64,000 bases of DNA from an uncultured Tenacibaculum sp. (GTDB lineage Bacteria; Bacteroidota; Bacteroidia; Flavobacteriales; Flavobacteriaceae): NCBI GenBank assembly GCA_947492185.1, contig CANLMR010000001.1, positions 992,001 through 1,056,000 of the forward strand, written 5' to 3'. Of the stretch, positions 1 through 7,068 are shown piece after piece; position 1 is the stretch's first letter; each line of letters opens with the position of its first letter. Position numbers and translations under genes: made by a program. The notes under the pieces were generated by a model that worked only from the letters and a program-made list of their open reading frames with translations, was not told the origin of the DNA and did not search any database.

Positions 1-1037
1 TTCCAGTAAGTGAAACATATAAAAAGATAGATAAAGCTGTAAAGAAAGAGCTTCCAGGAATGCAATATTATGTTACAGGAAAAACTGATGATGAAACTAA
101 ATATATGTTATACATTACTAGTGATAAAGTATATGGAATCTATTATGTTTATGATCTAAAGAAAAATAAATTAAAAGAGATTTATAACACAATGCCACAA
201 CTTCGTGCTGATGATATGGCAGAAATGAGACCAATTACATTTAAAAGTAGAGATGGTGTAACTATTCACGGATATATTACGTTACCAAAAGCAGCTCTAA
301 ACGGAGAAAAAGTTCCTGTAATTGTAAATCCACATGGTGGTCCACAAGGAATTAGAGATTCTTGGGGATTCAATCCAGAGGCACAATTATTTGCAAGTAG
401 AGGTTATGCTACATTGCATGTTAACTTTAGGATTTCTGGTGGTTACGGCCGTAAATTTTTAGAGTCTGGATTTAAAGAAATTGGTAGAAAGGCAATGGAT
501 GATGTAGAAGACGGATTAAAATATGTTGTTGAAAAAGGCTGGGTTGACGGAGATAAAGCTGCAATATATGGAGGAAGTCACGGAGGATATGCTGTGTTAA
601 GAGGTTTAACTAAAACTCCAGATTTATATGCTTGTGGAGTAGATTATGTCGGAGTTTCTAACTTATTTACATTCATGAAAACTATTCCACCATATTGGAA
701 GCCTTATTTAAAAATTATCAAAGAAATCTGGTACGATGAGGATGTAGCAGCAGAAAAAGAAATCATGAACGAAGTATCACCTGTATTTCATATTGATAAA
801 ATTAAGAAACCTTTATTTGTAGTACAGGGAGCAAATGATCCTAGAGTAAATATCGACGAATCTGATCAAATTGTAGAAGGACTAAGAGCAAAAGGAGTGG
901 ACGTTCCTTACATGGTAAGATACGATGAAGGACATGGTTTTGGTAAAGAAGAAAATAGAATTGCATTATATAAATCTATGATGGGATTCTATGCAAAACA
1001 TTTAAAAGGAAATTCAAAGGAACCGATTAAACATTAA
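1..1037 (+). CDS. S9 family prolyl oligopeptidase, 3' part
   Basis: This is the C-terminal alpha/beta-hydrolase domain of a serine peptidase of the prolyl oligopeptidase/acylaminoacyl-peptidase type. The frame is open to the left edge (first full codon at base 3), so the methionine at 60 is internal and the beta-propeller and true start lie outside the window. The oxyanion motif HGGP is near 331-342. The nucleophile motif GGSHGGY is at about 571-591 with Ser at 577-579, the catalytic Asp lies in GANDPRV near 836, and the catalytic His lies in EGHGF near 930, so the triad is complete. The family cleaves short peptides; the compartment cannot be judged without the N-terminus. A hairpin terminator follows. 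Confidence 0.93.
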   Translation, partial: PVSETYKKIDKAVKKELPGMQYYVTGKTDDETKYMLYITSDKVYGIYYVYDLKKNKLKEIYNTMPQLRADDMAEMRPITFKSRDGVTIHGYITLPKAALNGEKVPVIVNPHGGPQGIRDSWGFNPEAQLFASRGYATLHVNFRISGGYGRKFLESGFKEIGRKAMDDVEDGLKYVVEKGWVDGDKAAIYGGSHGGYAVLRGLTKTPDLYACGVDYVGVSNLFTFMKTIPPYWKPYLKIIKEIWYDEDVAAEKEIMNEVSPVFHIDKIKKPLFVVQGANDPRVNIDESDQIVEGLRAKGVDVPYMVRYDEGHGFGKEENRIALYKSMMGFYAKHLKGNSKEPIKH

Positions 1038-1066
1038 TCAATAAAATATATAAAGCAATAGAGCTT

Positions 1067-1097
1067 AAAAACCGAGATCTAGTATCTCGGTTTTTTT
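1067..1097. terminator. Bidirectional intrinsic terminator
   Basis: The stem ACCGAGAT (1071-1078) pairs with ATCTCGGT (1084-1091), with A-tracts on the left and T-tracts on the right. It can end the S9 peptidase transcript (plus) and the GIY-YIG transcript (minus). The stop codon of the GIY-YIG gene (1079-1081) lies in the loop. Confidence 0.85.
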
Positions 1098-1333
1098 ATT
1101 TCTAAAATTTTAGGGTTCTCTATTATTCTTTTAATAAATTTCTCAAGATATATAGCATCATCTTTATTTTTGCATTCCTTTTGAAGCATATATTTCCAGT
1201 CATTAGCTGACTTAGTATATGCTTTGGAATATTTGCGTGTATTATGCTCTTTGATTCTCTCTTGCATACTATGAGTTTCTCCAGTGTAGAAGCGATTAAG
1301 TGTTTCGCTGTATATAATATATAAGAAGTGCAT
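1079..1333 (-). CDS. Small GIY-YIG nuclease-domain protein
   Basis: An 84-residue protein that is almost all GIY-YIG domain. It has LYIIYS at residues 4-9, FYTGET as the second motif, an Arg in QERIKEH, and the metal-binding Glu in IYLEKFIK. It resembles the stand-alone YhbQ/UPF0213 class, whose cellular role is poorly defined; nuclease activity is inferred from the motifs. I chose the ATG at 1333. The longer open frame to 1435 translates the tRNA gene and its terminator and is not credible. The gene lies directly behind the tRNA-Phe terminator with almost no room for its own promoter, so expression may depend on read-through. Confidence 0.85.
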   Translation of the reverse strand: MHFLYIIYSETLNRFYTGETHSMQERIKEHNTRKYSKAYTKSANDWKYMLQKECKNKDDAIYLEKFIKRIIENPKILEIKKPRY

Positions 1334-1344
1334 AATTATTTGAA

Positions 1345-1373
1345 ATAAAAAAGCCCTGATTATCAGGGCTTTT
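1345..1373 (-). terminator. Terminator of tRNA-Phe
   Basis: On the minus strand the stem AGCCCTGA/TCAGGGCT (1352-1359 with 1363-1370) is extended by A/T pairs and followed by a T-run. It begins only a few bases after the tRNA 3' end. Confidence 0.85.
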
Positions 1374-1377
1374 AAAG

Positions 1378-1450
1378 TGGTACCTCCAGGAATCGAACCA
1401 GGGACACAAGGATTTTCAGTCCTTTGCTCTACCAACTGAGCTAAGGTACC
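1378..1450 (-). tRNA. tRNA-Phe (GAA)
   Basis: On the minus strand a full cloverleaf can be drawn. The acceptor stem is GGTACCT/AGGTACC with discriminator A. The D-arm contains AGCTCAGTTGGTAGAGC, and the T-arm contains the GGTTCGATTCC core. The anticodon stem AGGA/TCCT encloses the loop CTGAAAA, which gives anticodon GAA. The length is 73 nt and CCA is not encoded. A consensus promoter lies just upstream and a terminator just downstream, so this is a single-gene transcription unit, apart from possible read-through into the GIY-YIG gene. Confidence 0.97.
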
Positions 1451-1466
1451 ATCGCGTTAGCGGATG

Positions 1467-1498
1467 CAAATATAACACAGTTTTTTTAATACAACCAA
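1467..1498 (-). promoter_or_regulatory. Bacteroidota-type promoter of tRNA-Phe
   Basis: On the minus strand there is TTG (1496-1498), a 21-nt spacer and TAtaTTTG (1467-1474). This matches the phylum's -33/-7 consensus and puts the start about 10 nt before the tRNA. Confidence 0.7.
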
Positions 1499-1521
1499 AA
1501 AAAAATGTAAAAAATCTATTA

Positions 1522-1529
1522 TAAATTTG
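1522..1529 (+). promoter_or_regulatory. Probable -7 box before coaX
   Basis: TAaaTTTG is an exact match to the Bacteroidota -7 box, 21 nt before the coaX ATG. No good -33 TTG is seen at the expected distance. It could drive the whole envelope operon and diverges from the tRNA promoter. Confidence 0.5.
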
Positions 1530-1550
1530 CTTCCTTCACAATACGAAAGA

Positions 1551-2279
1551 ATGGATTTAATAATTGATGTAGGTAATACTAGAGTAAAAGCAGCTGTTTA
1601 TGAAAAAGATAGCTTAAAAGAACTGGTTGTTTTTCAGAAAAACAAAATAGTTTCAGAAATAAAAAAAATTATAAAAAAACATGAAATTACAAATTCGATT
1701 ATATCAGCAGTAGCTACTTTATCTAAAACAAAGCTCGAAAAACTTCATATTTTTTTAAATCTGATTGAACTTAATCATAGTACTAAAGTTCCTTTTAAAA
1801 ATAAATATAAAACACCAACTACATTAGGTGTAGATAGAATTGCGCTTGCCGCTTTTGCGGTTTCAGAATTTCCTGAAAATAATGTTTTGGTAATAGATGC
1901 GGGTACATGTGTCACTTTCGATTTTATAAATAAAGGGACTTATTTAGGAGGAGCAATATCACCTGGATTAAAAATGCGTTACAAATCATTAAATAATTAT
2001 ACTTCAAAATTACCGTTATTAGATACGAAAGAACCATTAAACTTTATAGGAGACAATACTAATAATAGTATTCACTCAGGAGTAGTTAACGGAATTGTTA
2101 ATGAAATTGATGGTGTTATAAACCAGTATAAAAATAAATATCAAGATTTAACAGTAGTTTTAACAGGAGGAGATACGAATTTTTTGGCTAAACAATTAAA
2201 AAATCACATATTTGCCAATCCAAATTTGGTTTTGGAAGGATTACATAAAATTTTGATTTATAATAGAGCGGATGATTAA
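1551..2279 (+). CDS. coaX: Type III pantothenate kinase
   Basis: A 242-residue cytosolic enzyme that phosphorylates pantothenate, the first step of coenzyme A synthesis. Type III kinases belong to the ASKHA fold. The phosphate-binding DVGNT is at residues 6-10, GVDR at about 94-97, and DAGTCVTFD near 117-125, followed by GGAISPG and a C-terminal LTGGDT. The ATG at 1551 starts directly at the conserved beta strand; the longer frame from 1527 adds only unconserved residues and runs into the -7 box. The last bases overlap the next gene by 8 nt, so translation is probably coupled. Confidence 0.95.
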   Translation: MDLIIDVGNTRVKAAVYEKDSLKELVVFQKNKIVSEIKKIIKKHEITNSIISAVATLSKTKLEKLHIFLNLIELNHSTKVPFKNKYKTPTTLGVDRIALAAFAVSEFPENNVLVIDAGTCVTFDFINKGTYLGGAISPGLKMRYKSLNNYTSKLPLLDTKEPLNFIGDNTNNSIHSGVVNGIVNEIDGVINQYKNKYQDLTVVLTGGDTNFLAKQLKNHIFANPNLVLEGLHKILIYNRADD

Positions 2280-3564
2280 GAGAATTCTCATTGTAGTTTT
2301 AGTAACGATATCAACATCACTAGTTGCACAAAGGAATAGTTCTTCACCTTATTCTTTTTTTGGTATCGGAGAGGATGTTAGTAGAACTACAGTTGAACAA
2401 TCCTCAATGGGAGGTATAGGTGTAGCGTTAAAAGATGTCAATCACTTAAATTTTATTAACCCTGCAGCAAATGCAGACCTTAGATATGCTACTTATGCAT
2501 TAGGAGGAGAGTTATCATTGTTAAATATTTCTAGTAATACTTCTAGTGATTCTGGTAATACTACTAGTTTAAGATATGTTGCTTTAGGTTTTCCTATTGG
2601 TAAAAACGCTGGTTTTTCTGCTGGTTTGCAGCCTGTTTCTAATGTAGGTTATGCATTATTAAATAGTATTAACGATACTAATGGAGATTTTTTAGAAGCT
2701 ACTAGGTTTGCAGGCAATGGAGGAACATCTAGGTTATTTGGTGCATTTGGAATTAACGTTTTTAACGATTTAGCTTTAGGTTTAGAAGCTGGTTTCATTT
2801 TTGGAACAATAGATAACAGTATTTCAAACCAACGAGCTAATGTTAGTTTATTAACCAGGTATGAAAAAGAAACTAGAGTAAGAGGAGGTCAGTTTAAATT
2901 CGGAGCTCAGTATAAAAAGAAATTAAAAAATGATCTAGAAGTAAATGTAGGTTTAGCTGTTCAGTTAGAAAGTGAATTAAGTGTAACTGGGTCTGAAAGA
3001 TTGTACTCATATAACTTTTCAACTATTACTGGTATAGAAGAGCCTAGAGATACATTATATGATAGAAGTGTAAGTGGACAATTGATAAACCCTGTAAAAA
3101 CTATTATGGGAGTAGGAATTGGAAAAGAGAATAAATGGTATGCAGGTGTCGATTATGAATTCCAAGAAGCATTTCAAAATGAAGGAAACCTTGTTCAAGG
3201 TTCTACTTATAAATTTGAATCTTCAAATAGATTGTCTCTTGGAGGGTATTATATTCCAAAAATCAATTCTATTTCAAGCTACTGGGATAGAATAACTTAT
3301 AGGGCTGGACTTCGTTTTCAAAAAACAGGATTGCTTGTTGATGGAACAAATTCTGGAACAAATTTTACTTCAATTGATGATTTTGGCATAAATCTTGGTT
3401 TTGGTTTACCAATGCCAAGACAATTATCTAGTTTAAATCTTGGTTTTGAGTACGGACAGAAAGGTACGATTGACAATAATTTAATAAAAGAAAATTACTT
3501 TAATATAAGATTAAGCTTATCTTTGAACAGTACAAACTGGTTTAAAAAGAGGCGAATAGACTAA
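2272..3564 (+). CDS. Outer-membrane beta-barrel protein
   Basis: A 430-residue exported protein. A signal peptide (IKRILIVVLVTISTSLVAQ) is followed by SSPYSFFGIGE and long alternating polar/hydrophobic stretches rich in Gly and aromatic residues, ending in RLSLSLNSTNWFKK, as expected of a barrel. I do not recognise a substrate; FadL- or porin-like transport is only a fold-level guess. It lies between coaX and an exported repeat protein and shares an 8-nt overlap with coaX, so it is part of the envelope operon that includes lptC. Confidence 0.8.
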   Translation: MIKRILIVVLVTISTSLVAQRNSSSPYSFFGIGEDVSRTTVEQSSMGGIGVALKDVNHLNFINPAANADLRYATYALGGELSLLNISSNTSSDSGNTTSLRYVALGFPIGKNAGFSAGLQPVSNVGYALLNSINDTNGDFLEATRFAGNGGTSRLFGAFGINVFNDLALGLEAGFIFGTIDNSISNQRANVSLLTRYEKETRVRGGQFKFGAQYKKKLKNDLEVNVGLAVQLESELSVTGSERLYSYNFSTITGIEEPRDTLYDRSVSGQLINPVKTIMGVGIGKENKWYAGVDYEFQEAFQNEGNLVQGSTYKFESSNRLSLGGYYIPKINSISSYWDRITYRAGLRFQKTGLLVDGTNSGTNFTSIDDFGINLGFGLPMPRQLSSLNLGFEYGQKGTIDNNLIKENYFNIRLSLSLNSTNWFKKRRID

Positions 3565-3578
3565 TAAAAACTGAAATA

Positions 3579-4898
3579 ATGAAAAAAATAACAACGTATT
3601 TACTAACTGGTTTATTTTTGTTTGCGGCAGTAGGATTGAATGCTCAGGCAAGTCAAGAGTGTAACATTAAGTACAACTTGTTTAAAGGAGATGTTACAAC
3701 TAAGAAATATGAGCAGTCTAAGGAAAATTTGAATTATTTAATGACGAATTGCCCTAAATTATCAGTTAATATTTATAAATATGGAGCTAAAGCTGCTGAG
3801 AAAACTAAAGATACCGATCTTTATAAGAAAGTATATGAAGCACGTTTAGTAAACTTCCCAAACAAAGGAGCTGCTAAAGCACATAGTGATTATGCTACTT
3901 TTTTAAGTAAAAATAATTTAGCTTCTGATGCAGAGATTTTCAATATTTTAGAGAAGGCGTATAAGATTTCTCCTCAAGATATGGGAGTAAAAAATATTTT
4001 CAAATATTTTAAAGGTATTGTAGGAAAGTACAAAGATTCTAATCCTCAAAAAGTATTTGATACATATGATGATGTTATGGAATCTGTAGAAGTGAAGTTA
4101 GATGATTATAATAAAAAAATCGGTAAATTAATAGCTAAAGACTCTTTAGGTACTATAGATTCTAAAGGGAAAAAACTTTTAAAAGCTTATACTATTAATT
4201 CTAAAGCTTTAGGTTTAGTAGAAGGTGGTTTAGATGCAGATATTTCAGCTATTGCTACTTGTGAAAGATTAATTCCAATTTATACTAGAGATTTTGAGGC
4301 TAACAAAACAAATGGAGTTTGGTTAAGAAGAGGGGTTTCGAGAATGTATAATAAAGGATGTCAAACAGATCCGTTATTCGAAAAAATGGCAAAAGCTTAT
4401 GCAGATGTAACACAATCTGCTGATGCATTTAATTTCGTAGCTGGTGTTTTAGAAAGAAATGGAGACAAGAGTGGTGCTGCTTCTATGCGTAAAAAAGCAT
4501 TTGATTTAGAAACAGATCCTCTTAAGAAGGCTAGACTTAAATTAAGAGAAGCTCAAGGAACTAGAAACAAATCTAGAGCAAGAGCTTTAGCTTATGAAGC
4601 ATTAAAATATAATCCTAATATGGGTAAAGCATATTTATATATCGCAAGTTTATATGCTAAAAGTGCTAACTCTTGTGGAAACGACGAGTTCGAAAAAAGA
4701 ATGGTGTATGTAGCTGCTTTAAATAAAGCGCAAAGAGCACAAAGAGTTGACCCAGGTTGTGGAGCTGGAAGGTATATTAAGAGTTATAGAAGTAACATTC
4801 CTTCAAAAAAGTTAATCTTTACAAAAGGTGTTGCAGCTGGAAGTACTCATAGAATTGGATGTTGGATTGGAGAAACAGTTCGTGTACCAAAATCTTAA
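3579..4898 (+). CDS. Exported helical repeat (TPR-like) protein
   Basis: A 439-residue protein with a signal peptide ending near LFAAVGLNAQ. The body is rich in Ala, Lys and Tyr with repeating helix pairs, for example DAEIFNILEKAYKISP and RARALAYEALKYNPN, consistent with degenerate TPR units. Several Cys residues (CNIKYNLF, CGNDEF, DPGCGAG) could form disulfides in the periplasm. No enzyme motif is visible. Its stop overlaps the lptC start as TAATG, which suggests translational coupling. A scaffold role in envelope assembly is inferred only from the neighbours. Confidence 0.75.
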   Translation: MKKITTYLLTGLFLFAAVGLNAQASQECNIKYNLFKGDVTTKKYEQSKENLNYLMTNCPKLSVNIYKYGAKAAEKTKDTDLYKKVYEARLVNFPNKGAAKAHSDYATFLSKNNLASDAEIFNILEKAYKISPQDMGVKNIFKYFKGIVGKYKDSNPQKVFDTYDDVMESVEVKLDDYNKKIGKLIAKDSLGTIDSKGKKLLKAYTINSKALGLVEGGLDADISAIATCERLIPIYTRDFEANKTNGVWLRRGVSRMYNKGCQTDPLFEKMAKAYADVTQSADAFNFVAGVLERNGDKSGAASMRKKAFDLETDPLKKARLKLREAQGTRNKSRARALAYEALKYNPNMGKAYLYIASLYAKSANSCGNDEFEKRMVYVAALNKAQRAQRVDPGCGAGRYIKSYRSNIPSKKLIFTKGVAAGSTHRIGCWIGETVRVPKS

Positions 4899-5470
4899 TG
4901 AGAATAATAAACAAACATATATTTAAAAGCATTGCTGTCATTAGTTTGATAGCAATGCTTTTTTCTTGTACTAATGATGTTAAAAAAGTAAGGGATTTAT
5001 TAGCTGATAAAAATTTGCCTATTGGTGTAGCAAAAAACACACATCATGTCTATAAAGACTCAGGTAAGGTAACTTCAAAATTAATTACGCCTGTTCTTCG
5101 TGATTTTTCTAATAGAGAACAGCACCCTTACAATGAATTCCCAAAAGGAATAAAAATCATTACCTATGAAAATGATGGTAAAGATTCTACAACAATTACA
5201 GGGAATTATGCATTGTCATATGCAAAAACACAAGTGTCAGAAATAAAAGGAAATGTTGTAGTTTTTAATCATTCTGATAGCATAAAGTTAGAAACAAATC
5301 AACTTTTTTGGGACCAGCGTGAAAAATACTTTTTTACAGAAGATGGATTTAGGTTAACTACATCAAGTAGCGTCATTAACGGTTATGGTTTTGAATCTAA
5401 ACAAGATTTGTCTCATTGGATTTTAAAAGATATAACCGGAGAAGTAGAAACGAAACAAGGTGATTTATAA
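4898..5470 (+). CDS. lptC: LPS export lipoprotein LptC
   Basis: A 190-residue protein with a lipoprotein signal (IAMLFSC) followed by an LptC/OstA-like beta region. Typical stretches are YALSYAKTQVSEIKGNVVVF, KLETNQLFWDQREKYFFTE and the terminal GYGFESKQDLSHWILKDI. LptC bridges the inner-membrane LptBFG exporter and LptA in lipopolysaccharide transport. The LPxxC-like lipidation signal rather than an N-terminal helix is usual for Bacteroidota. The ATG at 4898 overlaps the previous stop; the frame from 4859 is an in-gene extension. The stop overlaps the next ATG in the same TAATG way. Confidence 0.88.
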   Translation: MRIINKHIFKSIAVISLIAMLFSCTNDVKKVRDLLADKNLPIGVAKNTHHVYKDSGKVTSKLITPVLRDFSNREQHPYNEFPKGIKIITYENDGKDSTTITGNYALSYAKTQVSEIKGNVVVFNHSDSIKLETNQLFWDQREKYFFTEDGFRLTTSSSVINGYGFESKQDLSHWILKDITGEVETKQGDL

Positions 5471-5664
5471 TGAATAAAATTTGGAAATACACCCAATATG
5501 GGTATATAGCTGTTGCAATTGTTCTTGTAATAGATGCAGTAACAAGATGGAGTAAAGATAGAAATCAAGCTTACTTTAGTATTGCATTTGCAATATTTAT
5601 GTTGTTAATTTTTTTATTTAAACGTAACTTTAGAAAAAAAATAGAGCGACGAAATAATCAATAA
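5470..5664 (+). CDS. Small two-helix membrane protein
   Basis: 64 residues with two hydrophobic segments (about 10-24 and 36-50) and a basic tail (KRNFRKKIERRNNQ), so probably an inner-membrane protein with the C-terminus inside. It sits between lptC and the CNNM gene with one-base overlaps on both sides, so it is a real operon member. I do not recognise a family and no function can be assigned. Confidence 0.75.
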   Translation: MNKIWKYTQYGYIAVAIVLVIDAVTRWSKDRNQAYFSIAFAIFMLLIFLFKRNFRKKIERRNNQ

Positions 5665-6956
5665 TGAGTTACGAAATTGTAATTATATTTATTTCAATCC
5701 TTTTTTCGGCTTTCTTTTCAGGAATGGAAATTGCATTTATTTCATCTAACAGATTGTATTTAGAGTTAGAGAAAAAAAAAGGTGATTTTCTTTCTAAGAT
5801 ACTTACCAAAATTACCGAAAAATCTTCACGATTTATTACCACAATGCTAGTTGGTAATAATATTTCATTGGTAGTGTATAGTTATTTTATGGGGGAATTG
5901 TTGATGAACTGGTTTCAAAACTATTTGCCATCCAATTATACTTTGGTTAACTATTTATTAGAAGATTTACAACTTTTAACGCAAACATTAATTTCTACAA
6001 TAGTAATTCTTGTTACCGCAGAGTTTTTGCCAAAAGCACTTTTTAGAGTATATGCTAATGAAGCAATTAAAATTTTTGCGATTCCAGCTTATTTTTTCTT
6101 TCTGATTTTTTATGTGCTTTCTAGCTTTGTATCTTCTATTTCAGATTTTTTTCTTCGTGTGTTTTTTAAAACAAAAGGAGATGAAATTCAAACTGAATTT
6201 AGTAAAGAAGAATTAGGTAACTATATTTCGGAGCAACTAGAAACTAATAATGAAGACGAAGAGGTTGATTCTGAAATTCAAATATTTCAAAATGCATTGG
6301 GATTTCATAAAGTTAAGGCGCGAGAAATTATGGTGCCACGAATTGAAATTATAGCAGTTGAATTACATGAAACAGTAACCAATCTTAAAAAAGCTTTTAT
6401 AGAAAGTGGTTTTTCAAAAATAATAGTATACAAAAACTCTCTTGACGATATAATAGGCTACGTAAATTCCTACGAACTTTTTAAGAAACCAAGAACAATA
6501 AAATCAATTTTACTACCTGTAGAAATTGTTCCAGAATCAATGATTATCAATGATGTTTTGAATGTATTGATGAAAAAAAGAAAAAGTATAGCCTTGGTAG
6601 TGGATGAATACGGAGGGACTTCAGGAATAATTACAGTTGAAGATATAGTTGAAGAGTTATTTGGTGAAATTGAAGATGAACATGATAACTTGGAACTACT
6701 TGAAGAAAAAATAAATGATTCAAAATTTAATTTCTCTGCTCGTTTAGAAGTAGATTATGTAAATGAAGAATACAATTTAAGTATACCTAAAGAAGATGCT
6801 TATGAAACTTTAGGTGGTTTTGTAATTAATCATACAGAAAGTATACCTGAACAAGATGAGGAAATACAAATAGAAAATTTTAAGATAAAAATTATCAAAG
6901 TAAGCTCTACAAAAATTGATTCTATACATCTTGAGGTACTTCCTTTGGAAAGCTAA
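5664..6956 (+). CDS. CNNM/CorC (HlyC/TlyC) family membrane protein
   Basis: A 430-residue protein with a DUF21 transmembrane domain (about residues 1-170, with the family motif FSGMEIAFIS near 20). Two CBS domains follow (about 205-325; VPRIEIIAVE and ALVVDEYGGTSGIITVEDIVEELFGEI split over the second), then a C-terminal CorC_HlyC domain (about 345-430). Members are implicated in magnesium or cobalt efflux; GldE of gliding motility is a relative, but the gldD neighbour is missing here. It is the last gene of the overlapping operon. The ion is not evident from the sequence. Confidence 0.88.
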   Translation: MSYEIVIIFISILFSAFFSGMEIAFISSNRLYLELEKKKGDFLSKILTKITEKSSRFITTMLVGNNISLVVYSYFMGELLMNWFQNYLPSNYTLVNYLLEDLQLLTQTLISTIVILVTAEFLPKALFRVYANEAIKIFAIPAYFFFLIFYVLSSFVSSISDFFLRVFFKTKGDEIQTEFSKEELGNYISEQLETNNEDEEVDSEIQIFQNALGFHKVKAREIMVPRIEIIAVELHETVTNLKKAFIESGFSKIIVYKNSLDDIIGYVNSYELFKKPRTIKSILLPVEIVPESMIINDVLNVLMKKRKSIALVVDEYGGTSGIITVEDIVEELFGEIEDEHDNLELLEEKINDSKFNFSARLEVDYVNEEYNLSIPKEDAYETLGGFVINHTESIPEQDEEIQIENFKIKIIKVSSTKIDSIHLEVLPLES

Positions 6957-7010
6957 TCCTATAACCTTTTTAATCTTCAATAATTTATAGTAGTAAAACT
7001 GTCAAAAACA

Positions 7011-7041
7011 TTGCATTATTTAATGCGAAATTGTATTTTCG
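7011..7041 (+). promoter_or_regulatory. Candidate promoter before the PpiD-like gene
   Basis: TTG (7011-7013), a 20-nt spacer and TAttTTCG (7034-7041), one base off the -7 consensus. The predicted start is about 20 nt before the ATG. Confidence 0.5.
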
Positions 7042-7068
7042 CACACTGTTAATAAAATAAATGTAGAA

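Noticed and set aside
1334-1435. N-terminal extension of the GIY-YIG frame
   Set aside because: It translates the tRNA-Phe gene and its terminator; the conserved domain starts at the ATG at 1333.
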